Source: Hyphomicrobium sp. CS1BSMeth3
GTDB lineage: Bacteria; Pseudomonadota; Alphaproteobacteria; Rhizobiales; Hyphomicrobiaceae
NCBI RefSeq assembly: GCF_900117415.1
Contig: NZ_FPEI01000006.1
Location: 1,116,001 to 1,180,000, forward strand
DNA length: 64,000 bases
Direction of reading: 5' to 3'
In this document: one piece after another, positions 42,953 to 51,681 of the stretch
Layout of the letters: the number at the start of each line of letters is the position of its first letter
Numbering within the stretch: position 1 is the stretch's first letter
The notes under the pieces: model-generated
The model's input: only the letters and a program-made list of their open reading frames with translations
Told to the model about the DNA's origin: nothing
The model's database searches: none
Made by a program: the position numbers and the translations under genes

Positions 42953-44131
42953 ATGCAGAACCGTTGGACCGTACTGGCGCTGCTGTTCACGGTGCGCCTC
43001 GCCATGGCCTTCCAGTTCCAGGCCGCCGGCGCAGTTTCTCCGGCTTTCATGAATACGTACGGTGTCGCTCTTGCCGATATCGGGCTCCTGATCAGCATCT
43101 ATCTCGCGCCGGGCATCCTGTTCGCGGTACCCGGCGGCGAAATCGGACGACGCTTCGGCGACAAATCCGTTGTGTTGTTCGGGCTTGCCCTGATGATCGC
43201 GGGCGGGCTCGTCATGGCCATGGCCACGAGCTGGCACGGGCAGCTTGCGGGGCGGCTCCTCGCAGGTATCGGCGGCGTGCTCATCAACGTGCTGATGTCG
43301 AAGATGGTCACCGACTGGTTTGCGGGAAAGGAGATCGCGACAGCCATGGCGATCTTCGTGAATTCATGGCCTGCCGGTATCGCCATCGCGTTGATGGTCC
43401 TGCCGGTTGTTGCGGCCGCGGGCGGCGTCGTCGCGGTCGCGGCCACGACGGCGGTGCTTGCGCTTATCGGGCTGATCCTGCTCGCCGCGCTCTATCAGGC
43501 GCCAACCGATCAAAGGATGGCAGCCGGCGCCGCGAGCACGTGGCCGGAAGGGAACGCGCTCAGGGCGGTGCTCGCGGCCGGTTGCATATGGGGGCTCTAC
43601 AATGCCGCCCTCGGGATGGTTTTCGGATACGGCACGGCCCTCCTCACCGAGCGCGGTTGGAGCCTCACGACCGCGGGCTCAGCGACGAGCCTGGTTCTCT
43701 GGCTGGTTGCGCTGTCGGTTCCCCTCGGCGGCTTCATTGCCGATCGCACCGGGCGACCGAGGGAGGTCATGCTCGCGGGTTTCGCGCTCTTCGCCTTGGC
43801 CCTTTTCGCAGGCGCGCGCGCGGACGCTGTTGTCTTGGCGTTCGTCATGCTCGGTCTCGTGTCGGGTCTTCCGGCTGGCCCCATCATGAGCTTGCCCAGC
43901 CGCGTCCTGGCCGCGAGCACCCGTGCAACGGGCATGGGTCTCTATTTCTCGATGTTCTACGTGACGGTCGTGTTGGCGCCCATCCTCGCTGGGCGCCTCG
44001 CTGAGTTCGCCGGCACGGCGCGAGCGACCTTCGACCTCGGCGTTGCAATGCTGCTCGGCTGCATGGCCCTGGTCTGGTGCTTCGATCGTCTCGCCATGCG
44101 TCACAACATGGAGCAGGCAACGACCGCATGA
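42953..44131 (+). CDS. MFS transporter
   Basis: A 392-residue, about twelve-helix major facilitator permease. FQAAGAVSPAFMNTYGVALADIGLLISIYLAPGILFAVPGGEIGRRFGDK contains the loop 2-3 motif G-x-x-x-R-x-x-D-K typical of MFS. The second half has PLGGFIADRTGRPREVM as its counterpart. The nitrate/cyanate-type opening suggests an organic-acid or small-anion substrate, but this is a guess. It diverges from the HAD gene with about 130-170 bases between, and converges on the CobW gene. Confidence 0.85.
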   Translation: MQNRWTVLALLFTVRLAMAFQFQAAGAVSPAFMNTYGVALADIGLLISIYLAPGILFAVPGGEIGRRFGDKSVVLFGLALMIAGGLVMAMATSWHGQLAGRLLAGIGGVLINVLMSKMVTDWFAGKEIATAMAIFVNSWPAGIAIALMVLPVVAAAGGVVAVAATTAVLALIGLILLAALYQAPTDQRMAAGAASTWPEGNALRAVLAAGCIWGLYNAALGMVFGYGTALLTERGWSLTTAGSATSLVLWLVALSVPLGGFIADRTGRPREVMLAGFALFALALFAGARADAVVLAFVMLGLVSGLPAGPIMSLPSRVLAASTRATGMGLYFSMFYVTVVLAPILAGRLAEFAGTARATFDLGVAMLLGCMALVWCFDRLAMRHNMEQATTA

Positions 44132-44155
44132 GCGGTCCTCGCCGCAGCCTCTTTA

Positions 44156-45421
44156 TCACTCAGGCTCATGACCGCCTCCCCATTTTGGAAACGGATCAGG
44201 AAGCTGCCGCCACGCCCCGGTATCGACATGCCCGGTCTGAGGCAGAGAGAGCAAACAATGATCGAGTGAGGCGCGGATCGCGGCCTCGTCCATGTCCCGC
44301 GTCCCGATGAACACGATCTCCTGCTTGCGATCGCCGAACGGCTCGCTCCAGCGGCGCCGGATCATGGCAACGTGATCCGGGTCCTGCGGCCAACGCGCCT
44401 TCGGCACGGCAGCCCACCAAAGTCCCGCAGCATTGTGGCGGACCAGCGCACCGGCCATGCTCACCTCGCCGCACCATTCCGGTCGCGTCGCCACCCAGAA
44501 GAAGCCCTTGGCGCGCACGACATTGGGCCACGTGCGGTTGAAGAAGGCGTGCAGCTTGGCTGGTTCAAAAGGTGCGCGCGCCCGATAGACGAAACTGCGG
44601 ATGCCGTATTCTTCGGTCTCCGGCACATGGTCTTTGAAGCCGTTGAGTTCCTTGAACCAGAGCGGATGACGATGAGCATTCTCGAAATCGAAGCGGCCTG
44701 TGTCGAGAATCTCCTTCAACGGCGCTCGACCCTCCGTGGTCTCGACAATACGCGCACTCGCATTGAGCGAGCGGACAATCATACGCGCCGCCTCGATCTG
44801 CTGCGGCGTGGCGACATCCAGCTTGTTGAGAACCACGACGTCCGCGAACTCGATCTGCTCGACGAGAAGGTTCACGAGCGGACGGTGATCTCCCTCACCG
44901 AGGGACTGGCCACGATCCGCGAGGAAATCCGTCGAGGCATAGTCTTGCAGGATGTTGGCCGCATCGACGACTGTCACCATGGTGTCGAGGCGCGCGACGT
45001 CGCCGAGGCTCACGCCACTCTCGTCACGAAAATCGAAGGTCGCCGCGACCGGCAGCGGCTCGGAGATGCCCGTCGATTCGATCAGTAGGTAATCGAACTT
45101 TCCCTGCTCGGCCAGGCGACGCACTTCATCGAGCAGATCGTCCCGCAGCGTGCAGCAGATGCAGCCGTTGGACATCTCGACGAGCGCCTCGTCGGTTCGC
45201 GAGAGATTGGCGCCGCCATCGCGCACCAGATCGGCGTCGATGTTCACCTCGCTCATGTCGTTGACGATCACCGCGACCTTCCGGCCCTCGCGATTGTTCA
45301 GCACATGATTGAGCAGCGTCGTCTTGCCGGCCCCCAGAAATCCGGACAGCACCGTGACAGGTAATCGGCCGTCCGGTCGCCCCTTCTGGCGCGCCAGATG
45401 CTGCATAAGTTGCTGATCCAT
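44156..45421 (-). CDS. CobW/ZigA-type GTP-dependent zinc metallochaperone
   Basis: A 421-residue COG0523 G3E GTPase. LSGFLGAGKTTLLNHVLNNREG is the P-loop (about 25-46), IVNDMSEVNIDADL the switch region, NGCICCTLRDDLLDE the CXCC zinc site and LNKLDVA the NKXD guanine motif. The CobW C-terminal domain spans about 275-400. ZigA-type members supply zinc to client enzymes when zinc is scarce. ATG 45421 is chosen because GGGAGA precedes it by about ten bases; a longer start at 45445 has no site. A Zur-like operator lies just upstream, supporting a zinc role. Confidence 0.88.
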   Translation of the reverse strand: MDQQLMQHLARQKGRPDGRLPVTVLSGFLGAGKTTLLNHVLNNREGRKVAVIVNDMSEVNIDADLVRDGGANLSRTDEALVEMSNGCICCTLRDDLLDEVRRLAEQGKFDYLLIESTGISEPLPVAATFDFRDESGVSLGDVARLDTMVTVVDAANILQDYASTDFLADRGQSLGEGDHRPLVNLLVEQIEFADVVVLNKLDVATPQQIEAARMIVRSLNASARIVETTEGRAPLKEILDTGRFDFENAHRHPLWFKELNGFKDHVPETEEYGIRSFVYRARAPFEPAKLHAFFNRTWPNVVRAKGFFWVATRPEWCGEVSMAGALVRHNAAGLWWAAVPKARWPQDPDHVAMIRRRWSEPFGDRKQEIVFIGTRDMDEAAIRASLDHCLLSLPQTGHVDTGAWRQLPDPFPKWGGGHEPE

Positions 45422-45455
45422 AGTTATTTTGTCTCCCGTGCCCATCTCATTATAT

Positions 45456-45476
45456 AACGTTATACTATTACATAAC
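45456..45476. promoter_or_regulatory. Zur-like zinc operator over the cobW promoter
   Basis: GTTATA-C-TATTAC (45459-45471) matches the core of Gram-negative Zur boxes (GTTATA-N-TATAAC) with one mismatch. It overlaps a second palindrome TATAACGTTATA (45453-45464), and on the minus strand a perfect TATAAT lies nearby (about 45450-45455), so bound repressor would block the cobW promoter. It may also affect the divergent SDR gene. Confidence 0.65.
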
Positions 45477-45585
45477 GGCCGTCGAGTTTGGAATGCGTCG
45501 GGGTTCCGACGATGTCAGGGTTGTTCAGGGTCAGATCGCCGTGCAGTCTTGCGCCAAGCACAAACGACGGGCGGAGGACGCGCAC

Positions 45586-46398
45586 ATGCCGGAAATGGGC
45601 CTCAAGGACAAAGTCGCCATCGTGACGGGCGCGGGCTCCCGCGCGCCGGGCATCGGCAACGGCCGCGCGGCGGCCATCCTGCTCGCCCGCGAAGGCTGCA
45701 AGGTCGCGCTGCTGGACGCGACCAAGGAGCTCGGCGACGCGACCAAGGAGATGATCGATGCCGAGGGCGGCACGTCCATGGTCGTGGTCGGCAATGTCGC
45801 CGATCAGACCTCGTGCGCGGCCGCGGTGAAGTCGGTCGTCGATGCCTGGGGGCGCGTCGACGTTCTCGTCAACAACGTCGGCATCGGCGGGCCCATGGGC
45901 AATGCGGTCGACACCAATGCCGAGGCCTGGGACATGGCCATGCGCATCAACGTCACCTCGATGATGCTCATGGCCAAGTACGCCATTCCCGAGATGCGCA
46001 AGCAGGGCGGCGGCTCGATCATCAACATTTCATCGATCGATGGCCTGAAGGGCGGCAACCCGAGCCTCTTTTATTCGGCCTCGAAAGGCGCTGTCGTGAA
46101 TATGACGCGCTCGATGGCGGCTCATCATGGTCCTGAAGGCATCCGCGTGAACTGCATCGCGCCGGGGTACGTCTACACGCCCATGGTCTTTTCCGGCGGC
46201 ATGACGCCGGAGCTGCGCGATGCACGCCGCAAGAACACGCTGCTGCAGACCGAAGGCACGGGCTGGGATATCGGCAGTGGCGTGGTCTATCTCGCCTCCG
46301 AGCAGGCGCGCTGGGTGTCCGGCATCATCCTCTCGATCGATGCGGGCTCCATGGCCGGAACGGTCGGCAACACCACGCCCGTCAAGGCCTTCGACTGA
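45586..46398 (+). CDS. Short-chain dehydrogenase/reductase (SDR)
   Basis: A 270-residue classical SDR. GLKDKVAIVTGAGSRAPGIGNGRAAAILLAREG is the NAD(P)-binding TGXXXGXG region with a small insertion (SRAP) between glycines. NNVGIGG, INISSIDG (catalytic Ser) and YSASKGAVVNMTRSMA (catalytic Tyr and Lys) follow, then WVSGIILSIDAGSMAG. It oxidises or reduces an alcohol/ketone; the substrate is unknown. GGAGG lies eight bases before ATG 45586. The neighbour downstream is an enolase-superfamily dehydratase, suggesting a sugar-acid or similar pathway. Confidence 0.88.
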   Translation: MPEMGLKDKVAIVTGAGSRAPGIGNGRAAAILLAREGCKVALLDATKELGDATKEMIDAEGGTSMVVVGNVADQTSCAAAVKSVVDAWGRVDVLVNNVGIGGPMGNAVDTNAEAWDMAMRINVTSMMLMAKYAIPEMRKQGGGSIINISSIDGLKGGNPSLFYSASKGAVVNMTRSMAAHHGPEGIRVNCIAPGYVYTPMVFSGGMTPELRDARRKNTLLQTEGTGWDIGSGVVYLASEQARWVSGIILSIDAGSMAGTVGNTTPVKAFD

Positions 46399-46413
46399 GC
46401 CTGCATGGCTCAG
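46395..46413 (+). terminator. Hairpin over the SDR stop codon
   Basis: CTGAGCC (46395-46401), loop TGCAT, GGCTCAG (46407-46413): a perfect 7-bp stem that includes the SDR stop codon, followed by GGCGCGCTTTCT. It may attenuate reading into the enolase-superfamily gene 59 bases downstream; the U-run is short. Confidence 0.3.
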
Positions 46414-46471
46414 GGCGCGCTTTCTGGTCTAAGCTCGCGCCAACGACACAACGAGATTTTGGAGGACGCTG

Positions 46472-47689
46472 ATGGCCGCCACGAAAGTTGCCAAGCTCGA
46501 AACGCTTTCCTGTGACGCCGGCTGGCGTAACTACCACTTCGTCAAGATCACGACGGATACGGGCATCGTCGGCTGGAGCGAGTTCGACGAAGGCTTCGGC
46601 GCTCCGGGGCTCAGCGCCGCGATCCAGCGCATGGCGCCGCGCGTCGTCGGCCAGGATGCTCATGACCACGAGCGCATCTACCAGGAGCTCTACGCGATCA
46701 CGCGCCCCGCGGCCGGCGGTGTCGTGGCCCTCGCGCTCGGCGCGATCGAGAATGCCTTGCTCGATGCCAAAGCCAAGAGCCTCGGCGTTCCCTGCTACGA
46801 GCTACTCGGCGGCAAGATCCGCGACCGCATTCGCGTGTACTGGTCGCACTGCGCCACATGGCGGATCAATCACCCGAGCTACTACAAGCCCGCGATCACC
46901 GACCTCGACGGCGTGAAGAGCATCGGCCGCGAGGTGCGTGAGAAGGGCTTCACGGCCTGCAAGACGAACATCTTCCTGTATGAGGGCCAGAAGAACCCGA
47001 AGGGCTATCGCCCCGGCTTCGGCTCACCGAACCAGCCTGATCTCAATGTCGAACGGAATGTGCTGCGCAATCTGCGCGTGCATCTGGAAGCGCTGCGCGA
47101 CGGCGTCGGCCCCGATGTCGATATCCTTCTCGACCTGAACTTCAACGCCAAGACCGAGGGCTATCTCAAGATCCTGCGCGAGATCGCCGATCTCGACATG
47201 TTCTGGATCGAGATCGACAGCTATAGCCCGGAAGCGCTCGGCTATATCCGCCGCCAGAGCCCGCACCCGATCTCATCCTGCGAGACGCTGCTCGGTGTGC
47301 GCGAATTCCTGCCCTATTTCCGCGAGCAGGCCATGGACGTCGCGATCATCGACACGCCGTGGAATGGTGTGTGGCAGTCCATGAAGATCGCCAATCTCGC
47401 CGAAGCGCACGAGGTGAACGTGGCGCCGCACAACTTCTATGGCCATCTCTGCACGATGATGAATGCGCACTTCTCGGCATGCGTGCCGAACCTGCGCATC
47501 ATGGAGACGGACATCGATCGCCTCGCCTGGGATCACGAGCTCTTCACGCATGTTCCCGAGTTCAAGGACGGGCACCTCATCCTGCCGGATCGCCCCGGCT
47601 GGGGCACGGAACCGAACGAGGCGGGCCTCGCAGCCCATCCACCCAAGAACAATGCCGGGTTGCTCAACTACGGCACTCAGAAGAAGTGA
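46472..47689 (+). CDS. Mandelate racemase/muconate lactonizing enzyme (enolase superfamily)
   Basis: A 405-residue enolase-superfamily enzyme. N-terminal capping domain (about 1-115), then the barrel: CKTNIFLYEG (general-base lysine region), LLDLNFNAK (first metal Asp), FWIEIDSYSPEA (Glu), ISSCETLLG (Glu) and VAPHNFYGHLCTMMNAHF (His). The His-bearing end and size resemble sugar-acid dehydratases such as galactonate or related dehydratases. TTTGGAGGAC precedes the ATG. It probably follows the SDR in one pathway, giving oxidation then dehydration, but the substrate is not determinable. Confidence 0.88.
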   Translation: MAATKVAKLETLSCDAGWRNYHFVKITTDTGIVGWSEFDEGFGAPGLSAAIQRMAPRVVGQDAHDHERIYQELYAITRPAAGGVVALALGAIENALLDAKAKSLGVPCYELLGGKIRDRIRVYWSHCATWRINHPSYYKPAITDLDGVKSIGREVREKGFTACKTNIFLYEGQKNPKGYRPGFGSPNQPDLNVERNVLRNLRVHLEALRDGVGPDVDILLDLNFNAKTEGYLKILREIADLDMFWIEIDSYSPEALGYIRRQSPHPISSCETLLGVREFLPYFREQAMDVAIIDTPWNGVWQSMKIANLAEAHEVNVAPHNFYGHLCTMMNAHFSACVPNLRIMETDIDRLAWDHELFTHVPEFKDGHLILPDRPGWGTEPNEAGLAAHPPKNNAGLLNYGTQKK

Positions 47690-47698
47690 GGCGCCGCC

Positions 47699-48427
47699 TC
47701 AGGCCGCATCATGGAAGATGATGCCGAGCGTGTGACGGCGCCCGCTCAGCACTTCACTCACGCCATGGCGGAGGTTCACGCGGTACGTGCCGCGTGTACC
47801 CCGCACCGGGCGATGGTGGACAGCGAACACGACGGCGTCGCCCTGCGTGAGGGGAGCGACGGACGCGCGAGACTGCATGCGCGGGCGCTGCTCGGTGATC
47901 ACGAACTCACCGCCCGCGAAATCGCGCCCCGGTGCCGAGAGCAGGATCGCCACCTGCAGCGGGAAGACGTGCGCTCCGTAGAGATCCTGGTGCAGGCAGT
48001 TGTAGTCGCCCGCGGCGTACTGCAGGAGCAATGGCGTTGGACGTGTCTGCCCGGCAGCGTGGCAGCGCTTCAGGAAAGCCGCGTGCTCCACCGGGAAGCT
48101 CTCCTCAATCCCCATATCCGCATTCCAGCGATTGGCGATCTCAGCGAGGTGCGGATAAAGCGACGCCCGCAGCTCCGCGATCAGATCGGGCAGCGGATAA
48201 GCAAAGTACTTGTACTCGCCACGCCCGAAGCCGTGCCGCGCCATGTGGATATGGCTGCGGAAGCGGCTGTCGTCGGGATACATGGCCGCGACCGTGCGGC
48301 ACTGCTCTGGCGCCAGCAGGTGCGGGAGGACGGCGAAGCCCCGCGCATCGAGGCTTTCGCCGACGGCTGCCCAGTCGATCGCCGGCGCGGACGCAGGGCG
48401 CCGCTCGGCAGCAAGAACCTTGCTCAC
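47699..48427 (-). CDS. 2-oxoglutarate/Fe(II)-dependent oxygenase coupled to ada
   Basis: A 242-residue non-haem iron oxygenase. LHQDLYG gives the HXD pair (His146, Asp148), RVNLRHGVSEV the third iron ligand His221 and SGRRHTLGIIFHDA the arginine that holds 2-oxoglutarate. AILLSAPGRDFAGGEFVITEQRP is the jelly-roll core. It is not a classical AlkB but could hydroxylate alkyl damage, protein or a metabolite. The ATG overlaps the ada stop (ATGA), so it is translationally coupled to the alkylation-response gene and presumably induced with it. Confidence 0.86.
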   Translation of the reverse strand: MSKVLAAERRPASAPAIDWAAVGESLDARGFAVLPHLLAPEQCRTVAAMYPDDSRFRSHIHMARHGFGRGEYKYFAYPLPDLIAELRASLYPHLAEIANRWNADMGIEESFPVEHAAFLKRCHAAGQTRPTPLLLQYAAGDYNCLHQDLYGAHVFPLQVAILLSAPGRDFAGGEFVITEQRPRMQSRASVAPLTQGDAVVFAVHHRPVRGTRGTYRVNLRHGVSEVLSGRRHTLGIIFHDAA

Positions 48428-49533
48428 GACCGGCTCTCCCGCGCCAGCAGCTTCTGCTTGCGCTCGACGCCCCAGCGATAGCCCGAGAGCCCACCGTCAT
48501 TGCGCACGACACGGTGGCAAGGAATGGCCACGGCAATGCGGTTGGCCGCACAGGCCGCCGCCACCGCGCGCACCGCCTTGGGCAGACCAATCCGCTCGGC
48601 GAGCTCGGAATAGCTGACGGTAGTGCCCGCGGGGATCTCGCGCAGCGCCTGCCACACGCGATGCTGGAAGGCCGTGCCGCGCACATCGAGCGGCAGGTCG
48701 AATGTGGCTCCCGGCGCCTCGATGAGCGCGATCGCCTTGGCGACCACATCTTCGAACTGACGATCGCCGCCGATCAGCTCGGCCTTCGGAAAGCGCTCTT
48801 CGAGATCGCGGACCAGGGCCTCGGGATCATCGCCGAGCAGGATTGCCGCGATGCCCTTGGCACTCGCCGCCACCAGGATAGCGCCGAGGGAGGTTTTGCC
48901 GACGGCAAAGCGCAGTTGCATGTCCTTGCCGCCCGTACGAAACGTCGTCGGTGTCATGCCTAGAACCTCATCGGCATTGGCATAGAAACGGCCGCTGGAG
49001 TTGAACCCGGCCTCGTGAATGGCTTCGGTCACGCTCGTTCTCCTTTTGAGATTGTCGCGCACGCGCTTCTGGCGGTGGGCGATCGCATAGGCCTTCGGCG
49101 TCAGGCCCGTCACAGTCTTGAACACGCGATGGAAGTGATAGGGGCTGAGACCCATCGAGGCAGCGAGCGCGTCAAGCGTCGGCGGCTCCTCGGCAGCCTC
49201 GATCAGGCGGCACGCCTCGGCCACCATGCGCGCGTGCTCGGCATCGAGCGACAGCGCATTGGGCTTGCAGCGCTTGCAGGGACGGAAGCCTGCCGCCTCT
49301 GCCGCCGCACACGAGGTATGGAACGCTATGTTCTCGCGCCGCGCGAGACGTGAGGGGCACGAGGGGCGGCAGTAGATGCCGGTCGTCGCCACGGAATAGA
49401 CGAACGTTCCGTCCGCAGCCTTGTCCCGCGCCGCCACTGCCGCATAGTAGCGGTCTTGGTCGCGGGCGGCCGGACGGCCGGTCTTGGACGGCGTGTGCCT
49501 CGTGGCCATTTTCGTGTGCTTTCTCGTTTCCAT
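48424..49533 (-). CDS. ada: Bifunctional Ada: alkylation-response activator and O6-methylguanine-DNA methyltransferase
   Basis: A 369-residue protein with all Ada parts. A zinc domain has Cys55, Cys59 (TGIYCRPSCPSR) and Cys86, Cys89 (FRPCKRCKP); the first cysteine takes methyl groups from phosphotriesters and switches on activation. An AraC-type helix-turn-helix pair (about 105-200, PYHFHRVFKTVTGLTPKAYA) and a C-terminal methyltransferase with acceptor Cys339 in IPCHRVV follow. It repairs O6-methylguanine and activates repair genes. ATG 49509 is an alternative start. The overlapping oxygenase gene downstream suggests an adaptive-response operon. Confidence 0.94.
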   Translation of the reverse strand: METRKHTKMATRHTPSKTGRPAARDQDRYYAAVAARDKAADGTFVYSVATTGIYCRPSCPSRLARRENIAFHTSCAAAEAAGFRPCKRCKPNALSLDAEHARMVAEACRLIEAAEEPPTLDALAASMGLSPYHFHRVFKTVTGLTPKAYAIAHRQKRVRDNLKRRTSVTEAIHEAGFNSSGRFYANADEVLGMTPTTFRTGGKDMQLRFAVGKTSLGAILVAASAKGIAAILLGDDPEALVRDLEERFPKAELIGGDRQFEDVVAKAIALIEAPGATFDLPLDVRGTAFQHRVWQALREIPAGTTVSYSELAERIGLPKAVRAVAAACAANRIAVAIPCHRVVRNDGGLSGYRWGVERKQKLLARESRS

Positions 49534-49727
49534 GCCTGAGAAGATAGGCGCCGCGGCCCCTCCCTGCACTCCGATCCTTGCTTTCAAATCAAAATTGCTG
49601 GGCCTGCCCATCCCAAGCCCGGCGCCCAGTGGCCGGGACCAACGTTCTGGGGGATTGACCGCGGGCCCTTTCGGGCTGCCAATGGGCCGGGGCTCCCGGC
49701 ACTGCTCTTTCCTGCGGATTGACGACC

Positions 49728-50543
49728 ATGCTTTGCTGCATCAGGCGCTGTGCAATCGCAGTGCTTCTTCTGCTGCTTCCCCTCGCCTCTGCGAGGGCCC
49801 AGGAAGCGAGCCTTGTCTCAGTCCAGACCCCTCGCGGCGCCAAGCAGGCATTCATCCTGATCAAACCGCAGAAGCCGGTGGCCGCGGTGATCCTGTTCGC
49901 GGGTGGTCACGGCGCGCTGCGCCTGACGAGCGCCTCGTCCATGGGCTGGGGCGCGCAGAACTTCGTGGTGCGGACACGCGACAAGTTTGCGCGCCAGGGC
50001 TTCATGGTTGCCGTTGCCGATGCCCCTTCCGACTATCAGAGTGCGCGCGGCATGAACGCCATCTTCCGCATGAGCAGCGGACACACGAACGACATCGGGG
50101 CGATCGTCAGCTATCTCAAGAAGCAGGCCAACGTGCCGGTCTGGCTGGTGGGCACGAGCATGGGCACCTTCTCCGCCGCGAACGGCGGCATCGGCCTCAA
50201 GAATATCGATGGGATCGTTCTGACATCGACGATCACGCGCGCGGATCCGAATTGGAGCATCCGCCAAAGCCACCCTCACGGCGTAGCCAGCATGCGGCTT
50301 TCCGCCCTCACCGTGCCGACGCTGATCCTTTCGCATCGTAATGACGGCTGCGCCATCACCCCGGCATCGGATACGCCGAAGCTGACCAGGGCGCTCACCA
50401 AGTCCCGCAAAGTCGATGTCGTGCTGCTCGACGGCGGCAACGCGCCGAAGTCGGAGCCTTGCCAAGCCCTGGCTCAACACGGGTTCTACGGCATCGAGGA
50501 TCAGGCCGTCGCGCGCATCGCCCAGTTCATCAAGAGCAACTGA
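49728..50543 (+). CDS. Exported alpha/beta hydrolase of unknown substrate
   Basis: A 271-residue protein with a clear signal peptide (MLCCIRRCAIAVLLLLLPLA then SARAQ) cleaved around residue 25. The mature part is an alpha/beta hydrolase: AVILFAGGHGALRL near the oxyanion loop, WLVGTSMGTFSAAN with the nucleophilic serine, LILSHRNDGCAITP near the acid and a late QHGFYGIED for the histidine. Two cysteines (DGCAI, EPCQA) may form a disulfide. ATG 49728 is chosen over TTG 49719. Diverges from ada; it is periplasmic and may be an esterase or lipase-like enzyme. Confidence 0.82.
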   Translation: MLCCIRRCAIAVLLLLLPLASARAQEASLVSVQTPRGAKQAFILIKPQKPVAAVILFAGGHGALRLTSASSMGWGAQNFVVRTRDKFARQGFMVAVADAPSDYQSARGMNAIFRMSSGHTNDIGAIVSYLKKQANVPVWLVGTSMGTFSAANGGIGLKNIDGIVLTSTITRADPNWSIRQSHPHGVASMRLSALTVPTLILSHRNDGCAITPASDTPKLTRALTKSRKVDVVLLDGGNAPKSEPCQALAQHGFYGIEDQAVARIAQFIKSN

Positions 50544-50558
50544 GCAACCCGCGCCGCC

Positions 50559-51581
50559 TCACTTCCTGAGCAGCGCCGCGCCAGCACCCAGCGCACGCAG
50601 CTTGCCGGCTGCGACCGCGCGCGGCAGGGGCGCCATGCCGCAATTCGTACAGCCCTGGATGCGCTCGGCATCGGCGTGCTTCAGCGCCTGCCGGAGCGTG
50701 CCCGCGACCTCCTCCGGCGTCTCGATCTTGCTCGTTGCCACGTCGATGGCGCCGACCAGGATCGTCTTGTCGGAGAGATGCGAGATGAGCGAAATAGGCA
50801 CCTTGGAGCCCGCACATTCGAGCGAGACCTGCTGAATCTTGGAGCGGTTCAGCGCTGGGAAAATCTCCTCGTACTGGCGCCACTCGCCGCCGAGGGTCTC
50901 CTTCCATTTGACATTGGCCTCGATGCCGTAGCCATAGCAGATGTGGACGGCCGTCGTGCACTTGAGGCCTTCTGCAGCGGCCTCCAGCGCCGCAATGCCC
51001 CAATCCTTGACGTCATTCATGAAGACATTGAAGGCCGGCTCGTCGAACTGGATGACGTCGGCGCCCAACGCCTCGAGCTCGCGTGCCTCTGCATTGAGCG
51101 CCTTGGCAAAGGCCATGGCCATGTCGGCGCGGCGGCCGTAGTGCGCATCCGCGATCGTGTCGCAGATGGTCATCGGGCCCGGCAGCGTGAACTTCATCTG
51201 TCGCTTGGTATTGGCGCGCACGAAGCGCACGTCCTCGCTGTGCACGGCCCTCTTGCGCGTGATTGGACCCGTCACCGTCGGCACCTCGACGACATAGCGG
51301 TTGTCGCGAATGCCCATCTGGGTCTTCTTCTGCCAGTCGATGCCGCTCACGTGCTCGAGAAAGCCGTGCACGAAGTGAATGCGGAACTGCTCGCCATCCG
51401 AGACGATGTCGATGCCGGCATCCTCCTGCAGCTTGAGCCACACGAGAACGGCGTCCTCCTGCGCGCGGCGGAGCGCCTCGCCCTCGTAGCGCCAAGCCGC
51501 CCAGAGCTTCTCCGGCTCGGCAAGCCAGGCGGGCTTCGGTAGGCTGCCTGCGATCGTCGTCGGAAACAGTGTTTGTGCCAT
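50559..51581 (-). CDS. Core-size cobalamin-independent methionine synthase (MetE C-terminal domain protein)
   Basis: A 340-residue protein that covers only the catalytic barrel of MetE; the N-terminal half of standard 750-residue MetE is absent. TTIAGSLPKPAWL, SDGEQFRIHFVHGFLEHV, PGPMTICDTIAD and VIQFDEPAFNVFM are family blocks. HICYG (His, Cys) and IQGCTNCGMAPLPRA (Cys) provide the zinc site. Such core enzymes use a methyl donor other than, or not limited to, polyglutamyl 5-methyl-tetrahydrofolate, for example methylcobalamin. It is convergent with the hydrolase gene. Function is inferred from the intact zinc site. Confidence 0.86.
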   Translation of the reverse strand: MAQTLFPTTIAGSLPKPAWLAEPEKLWAAWRYEGEALRRAQEDAVLVWLKLQEDAGIDIVSDGEQFRIHFVHGFLEHVSGIDWQKKTQMGIRDNRYVVEVPTVTGPITRKRAVHSEDVRFVRANTKRQMKFTLPGPMTICDTIADAHYGRRADMAMAFAKALNAEARELEALGADVIQFDEPAFNVFMNDVKDWGIAALEAAAEGLKCTTAVHICYGYGIEANVKWKETLGGEWRQYEEIFPALNRSKIQQVSLECAGSKVPISLISHLSDKTILVGAIDVATSKIETPEEVAGTLRQALKHADAERIQGCTNCGMAPLPRAVAAGKLRALGAGAALLRK

Positions 51582-51681
51582 GGCGCTTTCCTCCCGGAAC
51601 CTTCTTACCGGCGCGCATTTTTTGTGAAGCCGCGCGCTCGTGGTGGAGCCGGACCCTAAAGAGGCCCGTAGTCAAGACAGC

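Noticed and set aside
47686-47704. Small hairpin TGAGGC-GCC-GCCTCA at the enolase/oxygenase convergence
   Set aside because: It is formed by the two facing stop codons and their flanks, is only six base pairs with a three-base loop and has no U-run.
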